Position numbers and translations under genes: made by a program. Shown piece by piece: positions 7,483 to 16,907 of a stretch of 64,000 nt of DNA (the first letter of the stretch is position 1; each line of letters starts with the position of its first letter). A model generated the notes under the pieces. That model ran no database searches, was not told where the DNA came from, and saw only the letters and a list, made by a program, of their open reading frames with translations. Source of the stretch: Flavihumibacter solisilvae (GTDB lineage Bacteria; Bacteroidota; Bacteroidia; Chitinophagales; Chitinophagaceae); the NCBI RefSeq assembly GCF_000814475.1, contig NZ_JSVC01000017.1, positions 31,990-95,989 of the forward strand, written 5' to 3'.

Positions 7483-8946
7483 ATGAAGAAAATATTATTT
7501 ACTCATTCATACTCATTGTGGTTTGATCCCAAACAAATGGCGATCGGCCATCCGTACCCGCCTCTCGGTACACTATATGCTGCAGCTCTGATGAGGCAAA
7601 ATGGGTATGGAGTTTCCTTGTATGACGTTATGTTCGCCCGGGATACGGAAGATCTGGTTCACCAGGTAAGGGATTATCAACCCGACTTCTTTGTGATTTA
7701 CGACGATGGGTTTAATTACCTGACAAAAATGTGTCTCACCAACATGCGTGAGCTGGCTTTCCGGATGATCAAACTGGCACGGCTCAATAACTGCACAGTA
7801 ATTGTATGCAGCTCCGATTCTACTGACCACTATGCCGAATACCTTGCAGAAGGGGCTGATTTTATTATTTTGGGGGAAGGGGAGCTGACGTTATTGGAAC
7901 TGGTTAATGAACTTGCCGGTTTCAATGCGGAACCCGGTACGATTAATGGGATTGCACACAGGTTCAATGGCCGAGTAACGACAACGCCAAAGCGCCCGGT
8001 TTTACGTGAACTGGATAGATTACCGCTTCCGGCGTGGGACCTCGTCCAAATGGAAAGATACCGTGAGACCTGGATAAAGAGCAGTGGCTATTTCTCCCTG
8101 AATATGAATACTACACGTGGCTGTCCATATAAATGCAACTGGTGTGCGAAACCAATTTATGGTAACCGGTACAACTCGCGGAGTCCGCAACATGTGGTAT
8201 GGGAAATGAAAATGCTCCGGGAGATGTATGGGGTTGAGCACATATGGTTCTGCGATGATATCTTCGGACTCAAGCCCGGATGGGTTAAGGAATTCTCGAT
8301 ACTGTTACGGGAAGAACAATTGCGTATCCCATTTAAAATCCAGGCACGTGCAGATCTGATGATTGACGAGGAAATGGTAAGAGCACTAGCTTCTGCAGGT
8401 TGTGATAACGTCTGGATCGGAGCTGAAAGTGGTTCACAGAAAGTGCTTGATGCGATGGATAAAGGAATTACAATCGATCAGATCCGGACGGCAACCCCAC
8501 TCATGAAGAAATATGGGATAAAGCCTTCGTTCTTCATACAATTCGGGTATCCGGGTGAAACAAAAGAGGACATCTGGTTGACCATCGACCTGATCAACGA
8601 ACTTCTTCCTGCTGAAATCGGGATTTCTGTTTCTTATCCACTGCCGGGAACCGGATTTTATGAAAGGGTAAGGGAGGAATTAAAGTTAAAGGCTAACTGG
8701 ACTGACTCAGATGAAATGGCGCTGATGTTCACAAATACATATCCGCCGGCCTATTATAAACAGCTGCATACTTATGTTCACCAGAATTACCATACCCACC
8801 TGGCTAAGAACAGCATTCGCAACCTGCTAAGGAATCCGCTGCGTGCTTCTGCCGTCAAATTGAAATCGGCATGCTCATTCCTGTATTATGCACCTCTCAC
8901 TTACATGCAAAAAATTAAACTGAACCGGCTGGAAAAGGCCATTTGA
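7483..8946 (+). CDS. B12-binding-domain radical SAM protein
   Basis: 487 residues. The N-terminal about 150 residues resemble a cobalamin-binding Rossmann domain (PYPPLGTLYAAALMR near residue 25, GEGE near 131) but no DxHxxG is seen, as in many BchE-like members. The radical SAM core starts near residue 205 with NTTRGCPYKCNWC, giving the CxxxCxxC cluster Cys214, Cys218 and Cys221. RADLMIDEEMVRAL and GAESGSQKVLDAMDKG are typical of the BchE/B12-radical SAM group, which performs methylations or ring rearrangements at unactivated carbons. Middle gene of a three-gene operon with two class I methyltransferases. The exact reaction is unknown. Confidence 0.88.
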   Translation: MKKILFTHSYSLWFDPKQMAIGHPYPPLGTLYAAALMRQNGYGVSLYDVMFARDTEDLVHQVRDYQPDFFVIYDDGFNYLTKMCLTNMRELAFRMIKLARLNNCTVIVCSSDSTDHYAEYLAEGADFIILGEGELTLLELVNELAGFNAEPGTINGIAHRFNGRVTTTPKRPVLRELDRLPLPAWDLVQMERYRETWIKSSGYFSLNMNTTRGCPYKCNWCAKPIYGNRYNSRSPQHVVWEMKMLREMYGVEHIWFCDDIFGLKPGWVKEFSILLREEQLRIPFKIQARADLMIDEEMVRALASAGCDNVWIGAESGSQKVLDAMDKGITIDQIRTATPLMKKYGIKPSFFIQFGYPGETKEDIWLTIDLINELLPAEIGISVSYPLPGTGFYERVREELKLKANWTDSDEMALMFTNTYPPAYYKQLHTYVHQNYHTHLAKNSIRNLLRNPLRASAVKLKSACSFLYYAPLTYMQKIKLNRLEKAI

Positions 8947-9771
8947 ATGAAAGCAGAAACAAATACATACGAGCAACTTGCAGCCGCAGCATTCGACAAC
9001 CAGTCGGAAGTTTTTGATCAGATTTATGGAAGGGATAAAATCATCGCATACAAAAGGCAAAGAGTACATAATCACCTGTTACAATACCTGCAACCCGGTA
9101 GTACCGTACTGGAACTTAATTGTGGAACTGGCGAAGATGCGATCTTCCTGGGGCAACTTGGTTGTAAGGTACATGCGACAGATATAGCCCCGGGTATGTT
9201 ACGCCGCCTTCAGCAGAAGGTCGACGCGTTAAACCTGAATGAAACCGTTACCAGTGAAACCTGTTCATTCGGTCAATTACAGCAGTTAAACAACGAAGGA
9301 CCATATGATCATATCTTTTCAAACTTTGCGGGTCTGAATTGTACGTCCGACCTGGACAAAGTGCTTGGTTCATTCTCCGGGCTCCTGAAGCCCGGTGGGA
9401 AAGTGACCCTTGTTTTACTTCCCCGTTTCTGTTTGTGGGAAAGCCTACTGGTATTCAAAGGAAAGTTCAGAACAGCATTCCGCAGATTTTTCAGTACCCG
9501 GGGGAGAGAAGCCCATGTGGAAGGAATACATTTCAGGTGCTGGTATTATAACCCTTCATATGTCCGGACCTGCCTGAAAGAAAACTTCGTCCATTTATCC
9601 ACTGAAGGGTTGTGTACCCTAGTTCCTCCTTCCTATATACTGGGATTCGCTGACCATTACCCCCAACTGTTCGGCTTCCTCAAACAGGCGGAAAACAGGC
9701 TCAGGTATTTGTGGCCATGGAAGTTTGTCGGGGATTACTACATCATTTCATTTGTAAAGAAGGGAGGGTAG
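8947..9771 (+). CDS. Class I SAM-dependent methyltransferase (last of the radical SAM operon)
   Basis: 274 residues; the ATG follows the radical SAM stop directly, which indicates translational coupling. Motif I is VLELNCGTG (residues 54-62), followed by ATDIAPGML and a LLKPGGKV block. The C-terminal about 100 residues are aromatic- and basic-rich (around HFRCWYYNPSYVR and LWPWKFVGDYY), suggesting membrane proximity or a lipid-like acceptor. Its 3' end overlaps the convergent nucleotidyltransferase gene by 29 bp. Methyl-acceptor unknown; polysaccharide context suggests a sugar or lipid-linked substrate. Confidence 0.85.
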   Translation: MKAETNTYEQLAAAAFDNQSEVFDQIYGRDKIIAYKRQRVHNHLLQYLQPGSTVLELNCGTGEDAIFLGQLGCKVHATDIAPGMLRRLQQKVDALNLNETVTSETCSFGQLQQLNNEGPYDHIFSNFAGLNCTSDLDKVLGSFSGLLKPGGKVTLVLLPRFCLWESLLVFKGKFRTAFRRFFSTRGREAHVEGIHFRCWYYNPSYVRTCLKENFVHLSTEGLCTLVPPSYILGFADHYPQLFGFLKQAENRLRYLWPWKFVGDYYIISFVKKGG

Positions 9772-10687
9772 TCCCTTTGTCATGCCTGGACTGCTCAATT
9801 AAGGAAAAGACCTTTTCCTGATAGGCTTTTATGAACCTGACCTGGAAATTCATTGGATCAGGCTTTGCAACATGTTTGCTGGCAGCCATACTCATGATGT
9901 TCCCTTTTACATTCCGCTTTTTCTGAATGGTCTTCCGGTTCCACCGCTTCGCAGTTATGCGCATCAGTGATGCTTCCAGCCAGTTACCAAAAGCATTATT
10001 GAGCAGCCATTCCATGAGTTTTTTAAATACATGCCCACGAAGTTTTTTAGTTGCGGAAAGACCAATGAACTTATTTGGAAGATAGGCTTTAGCCCATGAA
10101 TTTGCAGCATAGAATTCTTCGAATGCGTCGCGTCCCTGCAATGGGATCAGTGTGGCTACCTCAATTGCAGTATAAATGTTCTTTTCCACAATTTCAAGCT
10201 GATGTTCGTCAACATAGTAATTCATGCAGTAATAATGTTGCCTGTTAACAAGGAACGTCAGCTTCTTAAAGCAATGCATAAGAGTGCGCGCAATCCAGAT
10301 CCTGTCTTTTTTTGTGATAATGAACAGGTCAATGTCGGAGTTGGCATCGGCGAAGTTTTTGGAGAGTGATCCAGAAATACCCACACCACGCACATATGGA
10401 AATAATATCAGCAATTTACCTACCCGCTTTGCAATCTTCAGCATTTCAATTGCTTTTCTATTTCCTTCCTTCCTGGTCGATGCTACCTCTGTATTGGCTC
10501 TGAGTGAATAATAATCGCCAATCCTGAAAATCAGCCTGCTTGTACAGAGCTGGTCAAGTTCTTCTGTAAATTCAGTAGAATCATATCTGTTTTCAAGGAA
10601 GGAAAAGACCTCGTTGGATGTCAGCGGGTATTCAAACATATCGAAATAGGCGAGGGTCGCCAGGATATTTTCCTTTAAGCGTATCAT
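9743..10687 (-). CDS. Pol-beta-type nucleotidyltransferase-domain protein in the polysaccharide operon
   Basis: 314 residues. An N-terminal segment (about 1-70) has the look of a winged-helix domain. A minimal nucleotidyltransferase core follows: GVGISGSLSKNFADANSDIDLFI contains the GS and D-x-D features of the Pol-beta superfamily, near residues 102-122. The C-terminal part is basic. Its start overlaps the stop of the O-antigen ligase gene (ATGA), so it is the last gene of the minus-strand polysaccharide operon. Similar genes occur in surface-polysaccharide clusters, but no nucleotide or acceptor is established. The 3' end overlaps the opposing methyltransferase. Confidence 0.75.
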   Translation of the reverse strand: MIRLKENILATLAYFDMFEYPLTSNEVFSFLENRYDSTEFTEELDQLCTSRLIFRIGDYYSLRANTEVASTRKEGNRKAIEMLKIAKRVGKLLILFPYVRGVGISGSLSKNFADANSDIDLFIITKKDRIWIARTLMHCFKKLTFLVNRQHYYCMNYYVDEHQLEIVEKNIYTAIEVATLIPLQGRDAFEEFYAANSWAKAYLPNKFIGLSATKKLRGHVFKKLMEWLLNNAFGNWLEASLMRITAKRWNRKTIQKKRNVKGNIMSMAASKHVAKPDPMNFQVRFIKAYQEKVFSLIEQSRHDKGTTLPSLQMK

Positions 10688-11940
10688 GAGGCAGGATTGG
10701 TGATTTTAAATTTGAGGTCTGAATAGATAAGCAATGAAAAAAAGATGCTATAGAAATAAATACCCTTATCCCTGTCAATTATGTTTTCGGAGAAGCAGAC
10801 TGTTGCTATAATAAAAAGAAAGGCAAACAACAGGAGATCTTTCTCTTTTAATGACACTTTGAAACCATAATACAGTGTAGCAAGAAATATAAGCAATCCT
10901 GTAATGCCGAACTTTAGAAACATGCTTATAAACTGGTTGTGTGCATTTAAGTCTGACATATAGGAATGAAAGTATTTACTTCGGAAATAGCCTTCTTTTA
11001 ATACTGTGATCTCAGAGCCTGAACCATAGCCTATAACAGGTGAATTTGCAGCAATTTTCAAAGCAAGGTTCCATCGTGCCAGCCTCGTGTCAGTTACCTC
11101 TGTAGAGGATTCCTTGCTTAGGTCTTTTTCCAGTTCAGTGACATATCGGTGTTTGAAATTGTTGAACCCGTAAATGACGCCAATTACCAGCAATGAAAGT
11201 GGGATGATAAAGAGTGCAAACCTGATGCGCCTGCTATAACTGAGTAAAAAGAACGGTACTCCCAGGTTTATGATCAGGAACAGGGCGATAAACACGGCCC
11301 TGGATCCCAACTGGATAATACCGGCAGTCAGAATAACACAGCAAATCAGATAGAAAAAGCGAAGCCGGGGCTTCTTTTCCTTAATTACGAGACCGAGAAG
11401 GAAGACCAGTCCCGCAGCGATCTGCATTGCCAGGTAAGTAGCATGCATACCAATTGGTTGGGAAAAGTTATGATTGATGAAAGAGGGCGTGAATAGGGTG
11501 TAAGGGCTGAGGTGGTAATAGATGATTACTACAATAGCGTACAGGTAGAGATAAGTTATTACCAGGACGCAGGCGAGAGAAAATGCCAGGAAGAAATGGT
11601 TTCGGTATTTTTTCAGGTCAAGCGGGTTCAGGCAAAAGGTCAAAGGTGCAAGCAGGATCGAGACCTGCATACCAACTTCCTTGAATGCTTCGGGTCTGTT
11701 TAATGAATACAGGGTTCCGAGCAGTGTGAGAAAGAATACTGAGGATAAGAATAGGTTGCTAATAGAAAATACGGGCCTGGAGTTACTTTTTTTCAGGTGG
11801 ATGAGGGTATGTATAATCAGGCTTATGAATATAACATGACTATAAAACATGTCAAATGGCAGACTGAGTAACAGCAACAATACATGGTAATAACTTATTT
11901 TATTCGCCACGTTATCTTCTATGATTAGCAATGACTTCAT
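10684..11940 (-). CDS. O-antigen ligase / polymerase family membrane protein (Wzy_C)
   Basis: About 418 residues, polytopic. The Wzy_C/O-antigen ligase signature is seen: LARWNLALKIAANSPVIGYGSGSE, then AHNQFISMFLKFGITGLL, where an Arg, a His and an Asn precede the last helices. I choose the ATG at 11940 (MKSLLIIEDN), which overlaps the upstream gene by 29 bp; an alternative ATG at 11979 adds 13 residues with a 68-bp overlap. It could ligate glycan to lipid A-core or polymerise repeat units; sequence alone does not separate these. A second polymerase-like protein is four genes upstream. Confidence 0.8.
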   Translation of the reverse strand: MKSLLIIEDNVANKISYYHVLLLLLSLPFDMFYSHVIFISLIIHTLIHLKKSNSRPVFSISNLFLSSVFFLTLLGTLYSLNRPEAFKEVGMQVSILLAPLTFCLNPLDLKKYRNHFFLAFSLACVLVITYLYLYAIVVIIYYHLSPYTLFTPSFINHNFSQPIGMHATYLAMQIAAGLVFLLGLVIKEKKPRLRFFYLICCVILTAGIIQLGSRAVFIALFLIINLGVPFFLLSYSRRIRFALFIIPLSLLVIGVIYGFNNFKHRYVTELEKDLSKESSTEVTDTRLARWNLALKIAANSPVIGYGSGSEITVLKEGYFRSKYFHSYMSDLNAHNQFISMFLKFGITGLLIFLATLYYGFKVSLKEKDLLLFAFLFIIATVCFSENIIDRDKGIYFYSIFFSLLIYSDLKFKITNPAS

Positions 11941-13042
11941 TACGCTGGTTGTTATAGCATTCAAGGATGAAATTTTCATACTCGTTTATTACTTTTTCCC
12001 AATTGAACAGGAATTGGATCTTGTGAAGATTATTCTGTATCATCTTGCGTTCATTATCTTCACGACGCACTGTTTCCACTAGCCTACGCACATCAGAAGA
12101 ATCGTCAAAGTAGAAGGCATCACTATTCAGCACGGATTTGTTGAAAGGGTTGTTGTGGGCAGCAATCAGTGCTTCACTGGCCATTGCTTCCAGCAGAGAC
12201 GGGTTGGTACCGCCTACACTATGCCCGTGAAAATACAGGTATGAGTTATTCTGAAGGGCACGGACAACCGAGTTATCGAAGTTTGCGCCTTCAAATTGAA
12301 TCCTTTCGTCATTCCTGAATTTATGTGTAATGAATTTGCCAAACCTGCTATCAGTGCTGCCCAGTACTTTGAATTTCTTGTCGCTAGTGCTGTTATTAAA
12401 TCCATCCAAAATAACTTCTATATTGTTTTCCGGTTCCATTCTCGCCATCAGGAGAAAGTAATCTTTGTCGGGTACCGCGTTGGTAGCCGACTTTCTTTCC
12501 ACATCGGAAAACAAGTCGGCTCCATAGGGGATATACCTGCTGTCTACATTGTATTTGTCTTTCAGGTATGACCTGATAACCAGCGAATCTGAAATAAAGT
12601 ACTGGCTGTATTTCACGGCAAGTTTTTCTGCATACCTGAGAAACCTCTGAACTGGCATGGAATATTTGGCGCGTTTCCATTCCAGTCCATCCATGTTGTT
12701 AATCGTCACGCTTTTTTTGGGATACAATCTGCCCCAGACGGAACTGCTTGTATAACCCATAAGCAGGATTACGTCAAAGTCACGCTTCCTCGCATCCAAA
12801 AGGCAACACAGGTCATATACAAACTGGCCGGAGGAACCTACCAGGTATTCAGGATCAAAGCAGTGAACAATTTTCACGCCATGCCAATCATCAGCCTGGT
12901 ATGGATGGTTGTGGGAGTTATAAACAGTAACGCTATATCCTTTATTTACCAGTCCGGCTGATACATATTCAGCGATATGTTCAAATCCGCCATAGTAGTT
13001 AGGAATTCCGCGCGTTCCTATTATTGCAACTTTAAGTTTCAT
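11912..13042 (-). CDS. GT4-type glycosyltransferase with DUF1972 N-terminus
   Basis: 376 residues. The N-terminus GTRGIPNYYGGFEHIAEY is the DUF1972 signature found in rhamnosyltransferase-like enzymes of GT-B fold. The C-terminal half has the UDP/dTDP-sugar binding region MARMEPENNIEV and the GGTNPSLLEAMASE block; the first Glu of the usual E-x7-E is replaced by Gly, as is common in this subfamily. It adds one sugar to the lipid-linked repeat unit on the cytoplasmic side (inference). Three nt separate it from the upstream GT4 gene. Confidence 0.87.
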   Translation of the reverse strand: MKLKVAIIGTRGIPNYYGGFEHIAEYVSAGLVNKGYSVTVYNSHNHPYQADDWHGVKIVHCFDPEYLVGSSGQFVYDLCCLLDARKRDFDVILLMGYTSSSVWGRLYPKKSVTINNMDGLEWKRAKYSMPVQRFLRYAEKLAVKYSQYFISDSLVIRSYLKDKYNVDSRYIPYGADLFSDVERKSATNAVPDKDYFLLMARMEPENNIEVILDGFNNSTSDKKFKVLGSTDSRFGKFITHKFRNDERIQFEGANFDNSVVRALQNNSYLYFHGHSVGGTNPSLLEAMASEALIAAHNNPFNKSVLNSDAFYFDDSSDVRRLVETVRREDNERKMIQNNLHKIQFLFNWEKVINEYENFILECYNNQRNEVIANHRR

Positions 13043-13045
13043 AGT

Positions 13046-14182
13046 TCAGTTATTTGCCTGTAGTAAATCGTAGAACAGATCACTGCTGTTTTGCCAGTTA
13101 TAATACTTATATACATATTTTGCCACTTCCCCGGTAAACTGATCGGAAGGAGGTGTGTCGAGCATCTGGGATAGTTTTTGTTCAAATTCAGTTTCGTTTG
13201 AAGGGTCAAAAGTGTAGGGGGCGAAAAAACTGAAATCCCGCATCGCTGTGGCTGACGAACATAGCACCGGGGCATAACAGGTTGCTGCTTCCAGTGGAGG
13301 AATACCAAATCCTTCAGCTTTCGATGGATACACAAACAGCCTGCAAGCCTGGTAAAGAGCTTTCAGGTCTGACTGGCTTGCTTGCGGTAACCAGTGGAAG
13401 TGTTTTCGCTGGTTATCATCCAGACGGCGAATCAGCTTATCCAATGCAGGCACATGCGCAGACTCTTTTCCAACAAAGACAAGTGAAATGTTACGTTTAT
13501 CGAGATCAAGCTCCAGGTACTTACTGAGTAGCAACGCATGATTCTTCCGTGGCTCAAGCCTGCTGATGCATAAAATGAAATCGCTAAAGCCAAACTTCCT
13601 TCTTACAAATTCCTTCGCATCATTTTTTGTGTTTTCGAGTCCTGACGATACATCCATTGCACCATTATGTATCACGTGTACTTCGGCGGGAGGAACACCG
13701 TAATGCCAGCAGATCTGCTGTTTCGAATATGCCGAGACGGTAGTTTTAATATCTGCCTGTCGCAGGCTTCTTCCAAAAAGATAATTCCGGCTTATCCGGA
13801 AAATAAATCCGAAATCTTCCCTGAAATCATTGAACAATACATCGTGTAAGGTCACAATATACCTGCAGCCACTGATTGCTCGCGGAACTATATACTGAAA
13901 ATGTGCAAATTGAAATTTATGCTTCCTGATCAATGCAGGAATATCAAAGAGGTAGCGGAATATACCGCTGCTTCTTTTACTATACCGGAGTATATTGCTC
14001 ACGGCTAGTGAAGGAAAGATGGCTTTGATGTTATCAGTGTTTCTTGCCCCGAAATAGATATCGAGCTCCGGATGCCGGGCCATCAGTTGAGTGTACAATT
14101 CCCTCAGGAAGGTCTGTGCACCCTGGAACTCTTTATCGAAGACATGCGCATCAACAAATATTTTTATCCTTTCAGTTTCCAT
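13046..14182 (-). CDS. GT4 family glycosyltransferase
   Basis: 378 residues with a GT-B fold. The donor-binding half shows ISRLEPRKNH and AEGFGIPPLEAA with an intact E-x7-E. The N-terminal half carries ELYTQL and an IVTLHDVLF strand. Probably transfers a retaining linkage to the lipid-linked repeat unit. Its ATG overlaps the GT2 stop by 19 bp, and it precedes the DUF1972 transferase by 3 nt, so these genes are one transcript. Donor and acceptor cannot be assigned. Confidence 0.88.
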   Translation of the reverse strand: METERIKIFVDAHVFDKEFQGAQTFLRELYTQLMARHPELDIYFGARNTDNIKAIFPSLAVSNILRYSKRSSGIFRYLFDIPALIRKHKFQFAHFQYIVPRAISGCRYIVTLHDVLFNDFREDFGFIFRISRNYLFGRSLRQADIKTTVSAYSKQQICWHYGVPPAEVHVIHNGAMDVSSGLENTKNDAKEFVRRKFGFSDFILCISRLEPRKNHALLLSKYLELDLDKRNISLVFVGKESAHVPALDKLIRRLDDNQRKHFHWLPQASQSDLKALYQACRLFVYPSKAEGFGIPPLEAATCYAPVLCSSATAMRDFSFFAPYTFDPSNETEFEQKLSQMLDTPPSDQFTGEVAKYVYKYYNWQNSSDLFYDLLQANN

Positions 14183-15192
14183 AACTTAATCTTTTTTACA
14201 TCGGCCGACCATGATACACCAGGCGTTTCATAGTTATCCAGGTTGGTTTTGACAGAGTGGTAAAACAGGCTCAGGGCTTTTTCCGGGAGGAATGAGAACA
14301 GTAATAGTATATAGTACTTGATATGAAATGGGGCTAACCAAATAACTTTCCGCAGGTTTTTCCTCGCCATTACAGGCTGGTAGTTATTCCATAGGTACTT
14401 CTTTCCAAGCAGTGCATAGTAGGCGCCTTCCTTGATTTTTTTTCCTCCCTGCCGTTCACCAATTTTCCGGAGTCGTTTTCCCTCTGTGCTCGTGATATCC
14501 CCCTTTCTCAACGCATCCTGTTTTATGCTTCTAAAACGGCGAGTTCTCCATTTTTCATCAATAGTTATTGATTCGGGATTCAACCTTACTTGTATCAGCG
14601 CCTGTCCGAGGTTGCAGGCATTCTCTTTTCTAAGCAGGTTCTTCCAGAGCAGGTGGTCTTCAAAGGTGTATGCATGTTCATTGTATCCCCCAACGTTCAA
14701 TACGACGTCTCTCCTGTATATAACGCTGGAATGAATAAACGGGCAGTTTTGGAAATCAGGCCGGATCAGCTCCTCATTGTTCTTTCCTGACGGGTAAAAT
14801 GTAAATACATAGTTTCCTTCAACATCAACATAATCAACCGCTGATCCGACGATGCTGTAATAGGAGTGAGATGTGATAAAATCGTATTGTATCCGAAGGC
14901 GGTCGTGGTAACAAATGTCATCTGCATCAAATCGGGCGATCAGTGGTGCATTTGAGTGCTGTAGCCCATTGTTCAGGGCAGCAGCCACTCCCGCATTTTG
15001 CTGGTTGATTACCCGGATCCGTTCGTCCCTGAATGAATCAATCACGGATAAAGTATGATCTGTAGAACCATCATTTACAATGAGCAATTCAAAATCAGTG
15101 AATGACTGTTCCAATACGGAATTAATAGCTTCGCGTATATATTTTCCTGCATTAAACGCAGGCATTAAAACGGTAATTTTAGGGTTAGTCAT
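14164..15192 (-). CDS. GT2 family glycosyltransferase
   Basis: 342 residues. The classical GT2 N-terminus MPAFNAGKYIREAINSVLEQ is followed by LLIVNDGSTD, NAGVAAALNNGL and the metal-binding ARFDADDICY. The catalytic base region is around TFEDHLLWKN. The C-terminal about 90 residues hold a hydrophobic stretch (YYILLLFSFLPEKALSLF) that may anchor it to the membrane. An inverting transferase for the repeat unit is the normal role. Member of the minus-strand polysaccharide operon, one nucleotide after the Wzy-like gene. Confidence 0.9.
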   Translation of the reverse strand: MTNPKITVLMPAFNAGKYIREAINSVLEQSFTDFELLIVNDGSTDHTLSVIDSFRDERIRVINQQNAGVAAALNNGLQHSNAPLIARFDADDICYHDRLRIQYDFITSHSYYSIVGSAVDYVDVEGNYVFTFYPSGKNNEELIRPDFQNCPFIHSSVIYRRDVVLNVGGYNEHAYTFEDHLLWKNLLRKENACNLGQALIQVRLNPESITIDEKWRTRRFRSIKQDALRKGDITSTEGKRLRKIGERQGGKKIKEGAYYALLGKKYLWNNYQPVMARKNLRKVIWLAPFHIKYYILLLFSFLPEKALSLFYHSVKTNLDNYETPGVSWSADVKKIKLWKLKG

Positions 15193-15193
15193 G

Positions 15194-16813
15194 TTACGGC
15201 AGGTTTTTGTGAACCATCGACTCCTTTATATCGAGATACAGTAGTAATTCAAATAGTACCAGCACTGATAACTGCTCAAACCAATAGTCAATGAAGAATA
15301 CTATCATGACCAGGAAGATCAGTGGTAAGCCATAAGTTAAAGTCCTGTAGTGCCTGAGGAAATAGCCGAAATAAAATACCAGCAACATAAGAAGGCCCAG
15401 CAAACCATATTCTGATAACATTTGGTCATAAACTGAAAATGGTGTGTTGGTCAGGGAATGGTACCCGGACTGCCGGCTGAAAAAGTCGATGTACAGATCC
15501 AGGTGATTTGACAGGAAATCATCGTTTATATACAGGTTACTATGAGGAAAGCCACCGGCTATACCCAGCCCGGTGGTTCGGAATGCGAGTTTGGATGAAA
15601 AATTGCCGATACCATCACCAGCCAGAGACTTTACCGGATGTCTTGAAAGGAACTCTGCTGTTTGTTTCAGTCCCATCGCTTTGCCCGGCAGATCGGGCAT
15701 TTCTGTGGCTCCGGAAGAATAGGGTAAGGCTGATCTGTTGTTATGGATGAAGCGGACAATAGGGTGTTCTTGTGGCAGAGGATCCTTTATTGATTGGTAC
15801 GACGCCGAATGGATGTCAGCTTTCGGGAGAGTCAGCTGTTGCGTTTGCGATTCTTCAGATTTGTCCTTTATACCCATCGCATAACGATTAAGGTTAAGGC
15901 TATCGAGGTATTCTTTCGCTATCTTTTCTTCCTGGACCAATGTATCCGGTTTCATGGCAACAGGTACCACTTTCGATTCCTGACGCATTTCATTATGTGA
16001 TTCCGTATGGAAAGACTTTTTAAAGATCTTTCCAACATACTCAAGATTCTGGGGGGAGATTTTCGATACAAAAACGATCAGCATCATACAGTAGATAATT
16101 ATGAAGCTTTTCTGCTCGCGTGTGCTCCTGAGTAAAAAAAGCAAAAGCATCAGGAATACCATGACGATGTTCATAAAGTTGCTCCCTGTAAGCAGGAAAG
16201 TAGTAATGCATAAAAGGAGCATCGTATAGTTCTTCCTTCCAAGGAAATAGAGGATGCCCATGGCGTTCAGAATTGCATTGGTCGTGGACGTATCAAATGT
16301 TAACCCTTTTATATAATCTCCGGTGCCGATAAAATATTTCTGGTTCTGGCCCTGGTACAGGTAGGGATTGATGTCCCTGATCTCCCAGATGATAAGCAGG
16401 AGATTTATCGCTGATACAACTGCGTTTATAATGAAGAAGAGAACCACGGTCTGGTGAATTTTGACCGTAGCCTGGCGGTCAACTGAAAGCTTTACCTGGT
16501 GTGTAGCCAGCAGGCAAAGCAGCCAGAAAATGATCCCTGTTATGAATACAACAGGATAATTTTTATCCAGGAAATCCCTGTTGATTAATAAGGCAGTGCA
16601 GGCTATAACGATGATGAACAGGTAAAAAAGCGGCAACCTCGGATTTTTCCAATTGAAACCAAACCTGAAGTCTGGTTGAAGAATATAAATGAGCAGTAAA
16701 GCCGGGATCTTGACGACGAGCTTCACATTTAAGAACAATATGAGTAGTATCAGCAACTTCCAGTCTACAAACCCATTCCATTTTTTTGGATTAAGACAGG
16801 TACCGATTGCCAT
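15194..16813 (-). CDS. Probable Wzy-like polysaccharide polymerase with a large extracytoplasmic loop
   Basis: 539 residues, polytopic: about eight hydrophobic segments before residue 250 and three or more after 465. Between them is a hydrophilic region of about 210 residues (251-465) much longer than in typical Wzy/WaaL proteins; it is Q/E/K-rich in its first half and ends with GDGIGNFSSKLAFR and LSEYGLLG. The latter blocks resemble the loop and helix following the ligase/polymerase signature. Position directly after the flippase and before the transferases supports a repeat-unit polymerase. No firm family hit is claimed. Confidence 0.6.
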   Translation of the reverse strand: MAIGTCLNPKKWNGFVDWKLLILLILFLNVKLVVKIPALLLIYILQPDFRFGFNWKNPRLPLFYLFIIVIACTALLINRDFLDKNYPVVFITGIIFWLLCLLATHQVKLSVDRQATVKIHQTVVLFFIINAVVSAINLLLIIWEIRDINPYLYQGQNQKYFIGTGDYIKGLTFDTSTTNAILNAMGILYFLGRKNYTMLLLCITTFLLTGSNFMNIVMVFLMLLLFLLRSTREQKSFIIIYCMMLIVFVSKISPQNLEYVGKIFKKSFHTESHNEMRQESKVVPVAMKPDTLVQEEKIAKEYLDSLNLNRYAMGIKDKSEESQTQQLTLPKADIHSASYQSIKDPLPQEHPIVRFIHNNRSALPYSSGATEMPDLPGKAMGLKQTAEFLSRHPVKSLAGDGIGNFSSKLAFRTTGLGIAGGFPHSNLYINDDFLSNHLDLYIDFFSRQSGYHSLTNTPFSVYDQMLSEYGLLGLLMLLVFYFGYFLRHYRTLTYGLPLIFLVMIVFFIDYWFEQLSVLVLFELLLYLDIKESMVHKNLP

Positions 16814-16907
16814 GTTTTGCAGATATTATTAACTGGTAAAGGGATCTGTAAAACAATACGTTGAAAACACATCGCGGGTTGCCTGTATAATGTAAAAATG
16901 ACGGTGA

